A stretch of DNA of 64,000 nucleotides from Alisma plantago-aquatica (taxonomy: Eukaryota > Streptophyta > Magnoliopsida > Alismatales > Alismataceae): contig OY856411.1 in the NCBI GenBank assembly GCA_963693085.1, positions 1,345,475,050 to 1,345,539,049 of the forward strand, in the 5' to 3' direction. The notes under the pieces were generated by a model. It did not search any database. It worked only from the letters and a program-made list of their open reading frames with translations, and was not told the DNA's origin. The translations under genes were made by a program, and so were the position numbers. Within the stretch, counting starts at the first letter, position 1; each line of letters starts with the position of its first letter. Shown piece by piece: positions 26,901-34,390 of this stretch.

Positions 26901-29900
26901 CAAAGATTACAACAATAGACCACCAAAGGACTTACCCATCCAATCACAAGGAGATCTCCACCTTAACAAGGAACTTACCCACTTAGCTTGAATCTTCAGC
27001 CTTCACCTAGGTCTTACCCATTCAAGCTCAAGTCTTCCGCCTTGAAGGACTTTTCTTCTCCTCTTGGATCTTTTGCCTTTGCCTTCTCCTTCACCTGGAG
27101 AAGATCACCACCTCTTCATCAACCTTGAAGAGGACTAGCTACAACTCCTTCACTTGATGGAGCTTGTTTGCTTCAACTTTTCTTCATGAAAGAAGGGGAT
27201 ACGGAAGTGGTGGAAGATTGAGAGCTTTCCATGCACAAAGGTGAAGCTCTCTTACAATAATCGTAACTCACTCACAAATCACGAAATGAAGTGTAAACTA
27301 GAGAGAGAAAGGGGCTCAAGGGGTGGTAGCACACTCAACTATAGCAAGACCTTGTGTGTAGTGAATGAGCAACCTTGGAATGAACTCCAAGTGGTCCTAT
27401 TTATAGCTGGGGCCTGGGGGTGCTCCCTTGAGTTGGGAAACACTTAGGGTCGAATTATAACAGTTTTTGCACAAGGCAACGGATCTATTTTCGTCCAAAC
27501 AAGTCACCAACGGTCAGAGTCACTTTTTCTGTGTTTTTCGTACAGTACATTCGGTCGAGATTCAATAAAGGTAACTCGACCGATCGGCTAAAAGACAAAC
27601 CCAATTTTCAAACTATCGGTCAAGTTTATCCTGGGAAACTCGACCGATCAGTTAAAATCACATTTGGTCAGTAACCCGATCGGTCGAGTTCTGTGAATGC
27701 ACAACTCGACCGATGCACTCTCCAGAAAATTGATCTAACGGATCGGTCGAGATTGTAACTCGACCTATTGACAGTCTGTGATCAATTTTCTAAAGTCATT
27801 AAAAAGTGATTAAAACTTGGTACTAAATGTCCCACATAATTTTCTCATCTTAGTTACAAGTCATATCATTAATACAACTATACAAGTGATTACAAAATTC
27901 TTCTATGGTCGTTTGAATGGATTTACTAATTGGCACACTTGCATTGCTTTTGACAAGCTAGGGCTTTTGTAAATTGATTCTTTTCATGTACCTAACACCT
28001 GAGATCAATCTTGAATACACATATTAGTTACATATGAATGGAATGGTTGAGTCATTATCAAAATATGAACAATGTATAATCTCTAGGTCAACACATAAAT
28101 CTTCAACAAATCCTAGAAAATTATAGGAATGTCCAAATGAGGTGAGATTTGGACCATAGGTTCACGAAGGTGTGTAGAATTTATAGAAATTTTTTTTGGG
28201 CTAAAAGATGAAGTTATATCTTTAGTGTACTACTTTGGTCAATGTAGTTAATTAACCTAGTTGAAGGGTCACATAGTGCACAATATTCAAATTAATCATC
28301 ATATTTCTAAATTGAGCGTCCAGAAAGGTTAAGTAATAAAGATTAAATGATTTAAGGCTATTAGTGAACATTATTGAGAAAATAAACAAGGTTTTTGGAA
28401 AGCTCACTCTGTCACAATTATCTTTGTGGCTTTATACTAGCTGAATTGCTCATTGCATGCTCAATCTATTGAAGGAGGCATGAGTATATTAACCCATCTA
28501 GAAAGTTTCTAGGTGCCCAACGATATTGGCCAATCGTAGAAAACCTTTACCTGTTATGAAACTGATTTGTTGAACTTCAAATTTACACAAAGGTATCACA
28601 AAGTGAGATTATAATGTTTTTCTTTCCACCAGAATATAGTCATTGGTCCAGGCCCAACACGATATAAGTCAAGAATAGACGGTGTACTACCATTCAACAT
28701 TAGAAACCGAGTTATACAATGTTCAACGACGTGTAGGGCCTCATTGTTTATTGTATATTCACTAATAGAGGACAGTACTTCAATAACAGAAGTTCAATGC
28801 CAAAGTCTTCTAAAGCAGATAAGGATTTATTCTTTTTTATTAGCGACAAAAGTGTGGCTGGGTCTATGAAATCACATACTTCTCATCCAGGTAGCGACAT
28901 TTTCTTGCTTTAAGTTATTTGTTTTTGTAGACAAGAAAAGTATGTGCGGAATGAGATGAGATCTGTATTGACAGGGCACACCTATATATATGGACACGGG
29001 CGGTGGCCAAGCCGGTTTACACTGCGTGGGACTAATCTCATTTACACAGAATATACAGGGGAATATAGAATAATGAATACAAGGAATAAATACTTATTAC
29101 TTTTATCTTTCGGAGATCGTAAATTGTGCAAAACTCAAAAGGAGACAGTAGTTTATTTTCCTAGTAAATTTAATGATACCATTGCCAAGAAGGTTAGTAG
29201 TTTATTTTCCTAGTAAATTTAATGATACCATCGCCAAGAAGGTTAATTGTATGACTAGGAATGTGAAGACAGATTAATGATTATTTTTTTATCGACAATA
29301 GCTCAACATGATAGTAAATCTATTTAGATGTGTGCCCTAAATGCTTCCATGCAAATTAGCAATGTCGAGGGACAAAAATATTCCAAAATAATAAGGGACA
29401 ATTATTGTTGTTCCATAACATCTCGTAGTGGGATCCTACATCAGTTAAGGGTAAACACCTTGGGGTCTTATATCTCAAGCAGTAAGGATATATTATTGTA
29501 GAACTCATGCAACATTATTCTAATTGTTTTTGCTTTATGCTTATTATTAGGGATCTATGTGCAATTTATCTAATGTTTCTACTTAGTTGCAACTTTGTTT
29601 TAATTTTATAGCTTATTTGACAATTAACACAATTGACACAGGGCCAGGGTTTCACGTCTTTAATTATATATGATGAATATGATTTGAGAAATTGATATTT
29701 AGTTTATCTTCTTTGTTTCTTCTTCCCGCTGTGTCACACATCGATTTGTAATTCTATTTTTCTGTATAAGATTCACGGAAAGGAATTAACATACAACACC
29801 CTGTTGCTCAGAGATCATAAGCCAAAACGTTAATATAGCTTCAATGCAGTGTTGCCTTCTAGATATGCAAATAGGCGTCTATTTAACCTGAAGTCCAAAT

Positions 29901-30365
29901 TAGTATATAAAGGGCTTGCTGGAATATTTCCAAATTTTGCTGCAAGACTTTTGGATTTCATTCATTGACTGTGCAGTTTTTTTTGATGAATCGTACTGTA
30001 GACACTTATCATGTTTTCAGGAATGCTTGGATGGTAGAAGGGTACTTTGTGTTGAACTCGTGGCCAACCGTTTCTTGCGAAGGGTATGCATAAGAAGCAT
30101 ATTTTGTATCTCGGAGCAGGTTTAAAGATACGTTTCTGTCTTTCTATTGTGGTCTTACGTATAACCTGTGTTCCTGCAGATGGTTCGAGTTCTGGTAGCA
30201 ACAACCATCAGAGAGGCAGCCGCTGGTGCTGCGGATGATATATTATTAGAATTAATGGTTGCAACTTGCAGACGGGCCACCGCCCCTCCTGCACCTCCTG
30301 AAGGTCTTTGTCTTGCTGAGATAGGTTACCGAGAATTCGAAAAGGAATCATGCTGGATCGACTAA
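2753..30365 (+). CDS. tRNA pseudouridine synthase, TruA family (seven exons)
   Basis: TruA-family enzymes isomerise uridine to pseudouridine in the tRNA anticodon arm. Exons as read: 2753-2940, 8684-8829, 10276-10367, 11451-11782, 19243-19312, 30021-30083 and 30180-30365. All introns are GT-AG, and the parts sum to 1077 nt (358 codons plus TAA) with every junction in phase. The N-terminal core SYHGGSFDGWQKQP is near residues 43-56. The catalytic loop GRTDKGV is near 96-102, with the presumed nucleophile Asp at about 99. FHPNFTAKWRRY follows, and the C-terminal helix block ELVANRFLRR-MVRVLVAT is encoded by exons 6 and 7. E. coli TruA is about 270 residues; the extra length is a charged N-terminus and an insert around the middle of exon 4. 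The start is uncertain: ATG 2753 overlaps a good acceptor ending at 2758, so an upstream exon, perhaps with a targeting peptide, may exist. Gene length is driven by transposons in introns 1, 4 and 5. Which plant paralogue this is cannot be settled here. Confidence 0.88.
3018..3170 (-). repeat. Copia 3' LTR
   Basis: A 153-bp terminal repeat with TG...CA ends, preceded by target duplication ATCTT at 3013-3017. It differs from the other LTR at one position. Confidence 0.97.
3171..3182 (-). other. Copia polypurine tract
   Basis: On the minus strand CTTGAGGGGGAG sits directly inside the 3' LTR, the usual position and composition of the plus-strand primer. Confidence 0.9.
3178..7419 (-). pseudogene. 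Copia gag-pol polyprotein, two nonsense codons in gag
   Basis: Translation starts at ATG 7419 (MASSHDDFRRQ) and stays in one frame to the stop at 3178, 1414 codons in all. Gag contains a retrotransposon gag core and a zinc knuckle of form CX2CX4HX4C near 6575-6620. In-frame stops are TGA at 6834-6832 and TAG at 6573-6571, the latter directly after the knuckle; both look like single transitions. From there pol is open for more than 1088 codons: protease DSGASSH near 6306, an integrase HHCC region with LGHPSSEKLRH, an integrase core with HSDVWGP, FRTDNALEF and QQNGVAERKN, RT with YVDD near 4124-4136, and RNase H with SAEAEYRA near 3510. A GC-rich leader (7420-7837) contains a run of 16 G at 7773-7788. 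The stops should block autonomous expression of pol unless read through. Confidence 0.93.
7838..7849 (-). other. Copia primer binding site (tRNA-iMet)
   Basis: On the minus strand the 12 bases directly inside the 5' LTR read TGGTATCAGAGC, the standard plant Copia primer site for the 3' end of initiator tRNA-Met. Confidence 0.95.
7850..8002 (-). repeat. Copia 5' LTR
   Basis: A 153-bp terminal repeat with TG...CA ends, followed by target duplication ATCTT at 8003-8007. In the element's orientation this copy drives transcription toward lower coordinates. Confidence 0.97.
8008..8683 (+). other. TruA gene intron 1, 3' part
   Basis: AT-rich intron sequence between the Copia target duplication and the exon 2 acceptor. 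Nothing else recognised. Confidence 0.7.
8684..8829 (+). CDS. TruA-like gene, exon with catalytic GRTD motif
   Basis: Follows acceptor CCCACTAG and continues phase 2 as VVERSLGHF. It contains the catalytic AGRTDKGV loop. The donor is placed at TTTT before GTATGT because the split codon then gives CSF-YTW into the next exon, which is the expected conserved sequence. The continuation past 8829 as an open frame is intron. Confidence 0.9.
8830..10275 (+). other. TruA gene intron 2
   Basis: 1446 nt, starting GTATGT and ending TTTCTAG. It has T-rich intron composition. The small open frames inside show no coding character. Confidence 0.75.
10276..10367 (+). CDS. TruA-like gene, exon 3
   Basis: Bounded by TTTCTAG at the left and GTAAGA at the right. 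It encodes TWRNDIFTRDIEDAVNKAMP and ends at LRALCVSK in phase 0. It is 92 nt, consistent with the one-base overhang from the previous exon. Confidence 0.88.
10368..11450 (+). other. TruA gene intron 3
   Basis: 1083 nt, starting GTAAGA and ending CACTGCAG. AT-rich with nothing recognised inside. Confidence 0.75.
11451..11782 (+). CDS. TruA-like gene, exon 4
   Basis: Bounded by TTCACTGCAG and donor GTAAGT. It encodes VSRMFHPNFTAKWRRYIYIF, a variable acidic and lysine-rich insert, and a block ending VGKSLSYKMFARDTKASRN that belongs to the tRNA-binding and active-site core of TruA proteins. It is 332 nt, entering in phase 0 and leaving in phase 2. Confidence 0.9.
11783..12280 (+). other. TruA gene intron 4, left end
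   Basis: AT-rich intron sequence from donor GTAAGT to the target duplication of the RTE LINE. Nothing recognised. The whole intron 4 runs 11783-19242 (7460 nt). Confidence 0.7.
12295..13034 (+). mobile_element. 5'-truncated RTE-type LINE tail with a nested MITE
   Basis: The coding tail RKGRPKLTWDEFIKRDFE, AHDRAEWKRRIHVADPN and a stop near 12466 is the C-terminal signature of plant RTE (BovB-like) LINEs. It is followed by a GATGATGATG tail. The 14-bp target duplication AGTTAACTACTACC lies at 12281-12294 and 13035-13048, bounding the insertion exactly. Without the nested MITE and its duplication the LINE body is only about 183 bp, a severe 5' truncation. It sits in intron 4 of the TruA gene. 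Confidence 0.9.
12471..13019. mobile_element. hAT-like MITE with 8-bp target duplication
   Basis: A 549-bp non-coding element with terminal inverted repeats TAGGGGTGAGC / GCTCACCCCTA, flanked by the 8-bp duplication GCTTAGAT (12463-12470 and 13020-13027). An 8-bp TSD is characteristic of hAT. The interior is built of many copies of GGTTAAT and ATTAACCG-type words arranged as inverted halves, so a transcript would fold into a long hairpin. Removing it restores the LINE tail to GGCTTAGATGATGATG. The small open frame inside is not a gene. Confidence 0.9.
13049..15095. other. Intron 4 sequence, nothing recognised
   Basis: About 2 kb between the RTE insertion and a Copia LTR. It is mixed in composition, with no ORF of coding character. 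A TG/TA-rich low-complexity stretch occupies about 14960-15060. Confidence 0.4.
15096..15270 (+). repeat. Short Copia-like LTR with primer binding site
   Basis: TGTTAGATTC at 15096 begins a 164-bp segment ending TTTTCCACA at 15259, directly followed by TGGTATCGGAG, which differs from the tRNA-Met primer site TGGTATCAGAG at one base. This is the layout of a 5' LTR plus PBS of a small Copia element on the plus strand. No internal coding region or second LTR was found nearby, so the remainder was deleted. Boundaries are by eye. Confidence 0.5.
16016..16292. repeat. Tandem duplication, about 159-bp period
   Basis: The segment with CCTCTCTTTCTCCATTTCTCC, TTATCATCCTAAATTTG and ACACACTAAAT occurs at about 16021-16132 and again at about 16181-16292 with few differences. 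It ends in the dinucleotide run that follows. Non-coding. Confidence 0.8.
16293..16318. repeat. (CA)13 microsatellite
   Basis: An uninterrupted CA dinucleotide run inside intron 4. Confidence 0.95.
16600..17260 (+). pseudogene. hAT-type transposase C-terminal remnant
   Basis: From about 16611 the frame reads ERNRSTYNLVNSKRRNKL, LRLRDLVYVHYHMRLR and KFVEVYDLIDTTYIF, then stops. The RN(K/R)L...LVYVHYNxRLR signature is typical of the C-terminal part of plant hAT transposases that carry BED and DUF659 domains. Further downstream an Asp-rich segment (about 17125-17150) and PEYLPSIDLEYND look like the degraded tail. Stops and frame changes show it is dead. Ends of the element were not found. Confidence 0.55.
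17261..19242. other. Intron 4, right part
   Basis: AT-rich sequence up to the exon 5 acceptor. Low-scoring open frames near 18400-18750 on both strands show no recognisable domain. Parts up to about 17960 may be hAT tail. Confidence 0.4.
19243..19312 (+). CDS. TruA-like gene, exon 5
   Basis: A 70-nt exon bounded by TTCTTCTAG and GTAAAT, encoding GPATECYMYHARAAERW. The phase-2 entry completes a Phe codon after exon 4 (RN-F-GPATE). It is flanked by a 7.46-kb intron on the left and a 10.7-kb intron on the right, both filled with transposon remains. Confidence 0.85.
19313..20190 (+). other. Intron 5, left end
   Basis: AT-rich intron sequence after donor GTAAAT, with nothing recognised. Intron 5 as a whole runs 19313-30020 (10,708 nt). 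Confidence 0.6.
20195..20400 (-). mobile_element. RTE-type LINE 3' tail
   Basis: Read on the minus strand, the segment gives GRPKLT followed by a decayed version of the same RTE C-terminal block seen near 12.4 kb, then GGATCCATGTAGCC and the words GTTGGGATTGAGGCTTA. It ends in a GAT-rich tail (plus strand ATCATCATC near 20200). It is more diverged than the intron 4 copy. No convincing target duplication was found. Confidence 0.7.
20401..21026. other. Intron 5, unrecognised CT-rich stretch
   Basis: A T- and C-rich stretch with higher GC than its surroundings, with no domain recognised in any frame. It could be part of an unidentified retroelement leader. Confidence 0.3.
21027..22498 (-). repeat. 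SIRE-like Copia LTR (3' LTR, minus orientation)
   Basis: A 1472-bp segment closely related in layout to the solo LTR at 26618-28093. Shared blocks include GTAGAGTGGTTCC, the CCTAGAGAGGT...AACCTCTAAGA block, ATGACCAC, GGACTTACC and CTTCCGCCTT, and both end GTCAACA. The left end (CGTTGGACC) has lost the first T of TGTT. Directly right of it AAAAGAGGGAAAA on the minus strand looks like a polypurine tract, so this is the 3' LTR of a minus-strand element. The two copies are well diverged, so this one is older. Confidence 0.7.
22499..23942 (-). mobile_element. Possible internal remnant of the SIRE-like element
   Basis: The stretch next to the LTR contains CTCCCCCTC and TTCCCCCTC blocks (near 22610 and 22640), the minus-strand purine tracts usual near the 3' end of Copia elements. 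No RT or RNase H motif could be read, and the middle (about 23060-23830) is unrecognised. The assignment is by position only. Confidence 0.35.
23943..26556. repeat. Gypsy-like solo LTR
   Basis: A 2614-bp segment starting TGTGACGACCCC and ending GGTGCATGACA, in keeping with plant Ty3/Gypsy LTRs. Flanks are ATTAT (23938-23942) and TTTAT (26557-26561), a 5-bp target duplication with one mismatch. No gag-pol is present. A GC-rich zone lies at about 25570-26520. Open frames there are composition artefacts. Confidence 0.6.
26049..26216. repeat. Tandem duplication within the Gypsy-like LTR
   Basis: The segment beginning GGGAACTATGGGGTTAAGGT occurs twice with a period of about 83 bp (first copy about 26049, second about 26132). 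Both copies carry GAGACCCTTTGGAGGTCT and GGTTTAGGGTTAGATGGG. Confidence 0.85.
26618..28093 (-). repeat. SIRE-like Copia solo LTR with perfect TSD
   Basis: A 1476-bp segment, TGTTAGATCT to GGTCAACA, flanked by the 5-bp duplication CATAA at 26613-26617 and 28094-28098. It shares layout and near-identical length with the LTR at 21027-22498. No internal region is present, so it is a solo LTR left by recombination. The AGAGGGGGGTAAATAG word near one end is typical of SIRE/Maximus LTR ends read backward, giving minus orientation. It contains hairpin repeats at 27551-27768. Confidence 0.88.
27551..27768. repeat. Four imperfect hairpins built on ATCGGTCGAG
   Basis: Four successive units place a form of TCGGTCGAG(A/T)T and its reverse complement AACTCGACCGA around loops of about 4-16 nt: 27551-27587, 27615-27649, 27678-27715 and 27741-27768. 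They lie within the SIRE-like solo LTR. Confidence 0.8.
28099..30020 (+). other. Intron 5, right part
   Basis: About 1.9 kb of AT-rich sequence to the exon 6 acceptor, apart from a 49-bp tandem duplication. No domain recognised. Confidence 0.45.
29147..29244. repeat. 49-bp tandem duplication
   Basis: AGTAGTTTATTTTCCTAG through GCCAAGAAGGTT is repeated directly at 29147 and 29196 with one visible difference (ATTGCC against ATCGCC). Confidence 0.9.
30021..30083 (+). CDS. TruA-like gene, exon 6
   Basis: A 63-nt exon between ATGTTTTCAG and GTATGC, encoding GRRVLCVELVANRFLRR. It is 21 codons in phase 0 and carries the conserved ELVANRFLR block. Confidence 0.88.
30180..30365 (+). CDS. TruA-like gene, last exon
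   Basis: After a 96-nt intron ending TTCCTGCAG, the exon encodes MVRVLVATTIREAAAG, then CRRATAPPAPPEGLCL, a conserved plant TruA tail, and stops at TAA 30363-30365. The joined exon 6/7 block FLRR-MVRVLVAT supports the splice. Confidence 0.9.
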   Translation: MVRVLVATTIREAAAGAADDILLELMVATCRRATAPPAPPEGLCLAEIGYREFEKESCWID

Positions 30366-32055
30366 TTGCTCTCCTTCTCCCACTTCTCTCACTATCTCAC
30401 ATCCCTGCACTACAAGGCTGTTCTTGTATTGTTCGCATGTTTATGGGCTTATCCAGTAAAATGCTCGGATGCAGGAAGCTTCTTTTCTGGTATCAGAGTC
30501 CATAATTGGTAGAGGAATCGGACCTGCAAAACGCATATGCGTATTTTAGAATAATTGTAATATTTTAATTTAAAGAATATTGTGGGTTCATTCGATGTAA
30601 CATGAAGGATAACAGATACCGATCCAGCTTTCGTGTTGGACTATATTTCAATATTCAGAATATAAATTTGATTTAGTCATTCATCATTCACACGACTTAT
30701 TTTGTTCTGTCATGAAGAAAAGACGATAGAAGTTCAAAACTGGTCAAGAATTTTAAGGAACTTGAGAAACGGAATGCTAAATAACGAGGTTATCTCTGTA
30801 AAGGTATTACTGTGGGATGTAAGCAATTAATTCTAGGGAAGTCACTGACCACAATTGCGGGACATATCTTAGATCATGGGGTTCTTTGGACCTTCAACTT
30901 TTTGTTTTATCTAATAGTTGGATCAGAACGACCTCCGTTGTATGTAAAGTGCATGCTTTGTACCGTCCGTTAAAGAAAGGTTGATAGATCACCCATTTGT
31001 AAAATATCTGTGAATATCAATGACTATAACAAAGTAGATATCAGAATATGTATGTTGTTCAGACAACCTCGGAGCACTAAAATTGGGATGTGCGTTTCGT
31101 ACTGGGATTGGTACATGACCTCTGTGTCAAAATTACTATAATGTAACGTTTCGATGCATCGCTTTAAGGTACTGGGATTTTATGTAAAATGGTACTCGTG
31201 TATATTTAAAGTTTAATTTTTGTCTGTGGAAAGAGGTGCCAATGCTCAAATAGTAAAAAGGCCATCAATTTTGTGAAATTGCCTGTCTGCTAGGATTCAG
31301 AAAGTTGTGAAACCCGTGTCAGTCCGTTTTGAATTCCATTCGCTTTACAGGATTGTGAATATTGTTAGCGGAGTGTAACCATCCAAATTAGCTCCTAAGT
31401 GTCACAGAAAAACAAGGCTTCTCTTTGATCCGAGTTACTCACCCTAGCCTTGAGAATGACACTCTTCGCGACCACTTGCGGGTGTGTCAAGTTGTCTTAG
31501 GTGACCTAATCATTAACAACCATTGGCGCTAGAGTAGTTTTGCAAACCGAAGGCGTATGTTGAAAACGACCCTTTCAAACATAAAGGGCTGGTTGTGGGT
31601 GTACAAAAGAGCTATAATTCTGATTTTATGGTCTCAACCTGATTTTCTTTTTGGTTAGATGGAATGCAAATGAGTTTTGGTAGTTAAAACGCACGTCCAA
31701 CTGTATTTGTCGCAGGAAAGGCATGAATCCATACGCCCTTCAATGTTGAATTGGAAGTGGTCGGGTGCAGAAGTGATCTTCTGTATTGCTGTTGCTGTGC
31801 ATATTAGATATCGTTCCCTGCTCTTAATCAACGTCAATTTTTTTGAGAGTTTGTTTTTTCAATTCATGGTTTGGCCATGTTTCCTTTCCAAAATGATAAA
31901 TGTTGGGAGAATTAGTCCGCCTTTCACTAACAGCTAAGCGTGAGGGAAGAAGAGAAGAACACTTCCACCACATTGACCTGGGCATTATAATTGCGTGCAA
32001 TTATATCCTAAATTCCTATAGAAGAGAAGTTTCATATTCCTAAGAAAAGTCCTAT
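30366..32055. other. 3' UTR of the TruA gene and following intergenic sequence
   Basis: AT-rich sequence after the TAA stop. There is no canonical AATAAA close to the stop; TTGTAATATTTTAATTTAAAG near 30557 is a possible near-upstream element. The remainder has no recognised gene. Confidence 0.45.
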
Positions 32056-32069
32056 AGAAAATCAGGTTT

Positions 32070-33238
32070 TTTTGATCATTAAGCGTGTCTCTCCTTTTCC
32101 ATTATCAAAAATATTCATGTGTACAAGTGTAGGTCAGAAAAAAAGAGAACCTATCTATACATCAAGAGCTTTGAAGTCCTGGCTTATATTACGCCATACA
32201 AAGAAAATATCCGGTTTAACCCCCTCGAATATCACCTTGTTCCTCATGAACCATAAGTGGTACATAACCAACACCACCAAGTAACATTCTGACCTACTTC
32301 TGCAGTTCAAAACTTGTTGGAAATTATTTGGGCTTGTGTAGTAGGTGCTTCTCAGCCGGCTCCATACTTCAGCTGAAAAACCACACTCCCAGAAGATGTG
32401 CATTTGATTCACCAGCCTGGCCGCAAAGCGAACATCTTGACGCAAGGGTAATACCTTTCTCCTGCAGAAGGTCTTCAGTAGGAATTTTTTGATGAAAAAC
32501 CTTCCACATATGAACTAGCATTCTTCTAGGCAAATCGAATTTCCATAACCATTTCGCCCACATCAGTTCTGGCTTCTTGTTTCTGACGAGTTCCCAGCTG
32601 CCCCTAAGTGAAAATTCATACAGGCCAATTAAGAAGCATTTATCCTCTTTAACCAGAGGTATATTATTACAAATTTCCCTCAGTTCATCAGTACCCCTAA
32701 TCTCAGGTATATTCCTAGCCCCATCGGCAATAATAGAGCCGAGTTTTTGATTCTTTCCGAAATTGTTTTTCATCATCAGGCCGTTACCTATACAATTTTC
32801 CAGGTAGTTGCCATGTATCCAAGGATCGCCCCACAAAGAAATGTTGGTACCTTGACCAATGTCAAATCTTACAAGGTTCCCAATTGCATCACATTGTCTG
32901 AGTACAGATCTCCAAAGCCAGCTGTGCGATTGTTTAGAAACACAAGACCAGATAGAACAACCCTTTTCTATGTACATGTTGTGTATTCATCTGACCCAAA
33001 GGGTATTTTTATTATTAGCCACATCCCATAGATTCTTGATCAGGCCTGCACATACCCAATCTGCAATTCTGCGGATGCCTAAACCCCCTTCCTTTTTTGG
33101 CGAGCAAACATTGTCCCAAGCAATGGTGTGTAGATGAGATTCTTCATCCCTGTCTCCCCACAAGAACTGCCTGCATAGTCGCTCAATTTCATCTATGGTA
33201 GCTTTAGGTAATGGAAATGTGCTAGACCAGAACAAGTG
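32070..33238 (-). mobile_element. 5'-truncated L1-type LINE with target duplication
   Basis: A minus-strand insertion bounded by a 14-bp duplication, AGAAAATCAGGTTT (32056-32069) and AGAAAATCATGTTT (33239-33252), matching at 13 of 14 positions. The left copy is followed by a short T-run, the minus-strand A-tail. The body encodes the C-terminal part of ORF2 only, so the element was truncated at the 5' end on insertion. It is far better preserved than the LINEs at the two window edges. Confidence 0.88.
32155..33237 (-). pseudogene. LINE ORF2 C-terminal fragment (RT thumb and zinc-binding region)
   Basis: Read from 33237 down: FWSSTFPLPKATIDEIERLC, WGDRDEESHLHTIAWDNVC, then LWVR and a TGA at 32989-32987 where Trp is expected. 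The same frame resumes with IWSCVSKQSHSWLWRSVL, ISLWGDPWIHGN, LMWAKWLWKFDLPRRM and a CSLCGQAGESNAHLL zinc-binding block. A frameshift between about 32440 and 32390 moves into the frame with MHIFWECGFSAEVWSRL and CYLVVLVMYHLWFMRNKVIF. One nonsense codon and one frameshift in about 360 codons. The order matches the RT C-terminus and zf-RVT region of plant L1 elements. Confidence 0.9.
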
Positions 33239-33309
33239 AGAAAATCATGTTTCTATTCTGTTTTATTTGTTATTATTTCATCTAAATGTCTTACATTAAA
33301 AAGATAATT

Positions 33310-33763
33310 TTGCATTTATTAGAATTTCGAACAATAGAATACGACGAGTTCGCAAAGGAATAACAAGACGAGAACAAAGAGAACACCGCACAACCAAAGA
33401 GTACCAGATTTACGTGGTTCGGTCGGGATGGTCTACTCCACGGGAGGGGGCAGGATTTCCACTATATCAGAGAAGAGATTACAAAGAAGAGCACTCTTGA
33501 AAGAGGCAGAGTACACCCTGAGTACGGAGACTGCCGTCTAGGTAAACAGAATACATGATGATTTTAAAACCCTAACTAGAGTGCATACTTATACATGTAG
33601 AACCGTAATCGAGTTCATATTCGGATCCAAAATTTAGATTGCAAAACCGCAAGGGGCATTGCCCCCGCATTAATCGGGTCGGCAAAGATCCATTTAATTT
33701 TTGACAAGATCTACTGTCGGATCAGCATAATTCTTCGAGACACATATCAACATCAACCTAACA
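33310..33763 (-). repeat. Copia-like LTR fragment
   Basis: Contains TTTACGTGGTTCGGTC with TCTACTCCACGGG, a word pair widespread in plant Copia LTRs, and ends CCTAACA at about 33763, which reads TGTTAGG on the minus strand. The left boundary and the target duplication could not be fixed. No internal region follows. Confidence 0.5.
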
Positions 33764-34288
33764 ATATAACAAAAAGAACTAAAAACAACACCATATGAGA
33801 TAATAAAGTAAATGAAAGAAGTGAACTAGCAATCATGTCGGTGGTAGGGCTGGAGCCACGATTTCACGATTGCCCAAATCTACATTACGGAATGCTAAAT
33901 ATTGCAAAACAAATCATGTTAGATTCGCTGCACGATAAGATTTATTTGTTCAAATACATGACCAAACCATAAGTGACGTTTCAGAATAGAATGAAAAATA
34001 CAAACTAAAACCTAGGATCTTTGAGGGGACGATGTACAATATTATGGAGCACAATGTAATATAATGTGATCAAGCGCATATTATTTTAGGTTGTAAATGC
34101 ATATGTAGGTTTTTGTTGTTTAGTAAAATGTTATAATAAATGACTATATAATCAACTTATATGTGTAGAAGTTAGATGTCGGTTCACAGATTGTAACCAC
34201 TTAATCTTGTTACAAGAATTTTTGCCTTGGTCATATCTTTTACAATTACATGTAACATCAAAATTGAATTAAGATGTACATTATATTT
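33764..34288. other. Intergenic stretch before the CACTA element
   Basis: AT-rich, nothing recognised. Confidence 0.4.
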
Positions 34289-34390
34289 CACTACCACAAG
34301 AGTCTTCATACTCCACGGTCTCTAGAATAGTCCACGGTTAGTTGGGATTACTCCGGACTGCTTTTGATGATTAAGATTAGTCCACGGCTA
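34289..34390 (+). repeat. CACTA left terminus and subterminal repeats
   Basis: The CACTA end followed by ACTCCACGG (about 34310), AGTCCACGG (about 34330) and AGTCCACGG (about 34380). A GC-richer leader follows to about 34700. Confidence 0.8.

Noticed and set aside
30490..30503. TGGTATCAGAGTC after the TruA stop, resembling a retrotransposon primer site.
   Set aside because: No LTR boundary is seen to its left and no element interior to its right; likely coincidence or a tiny remnant.
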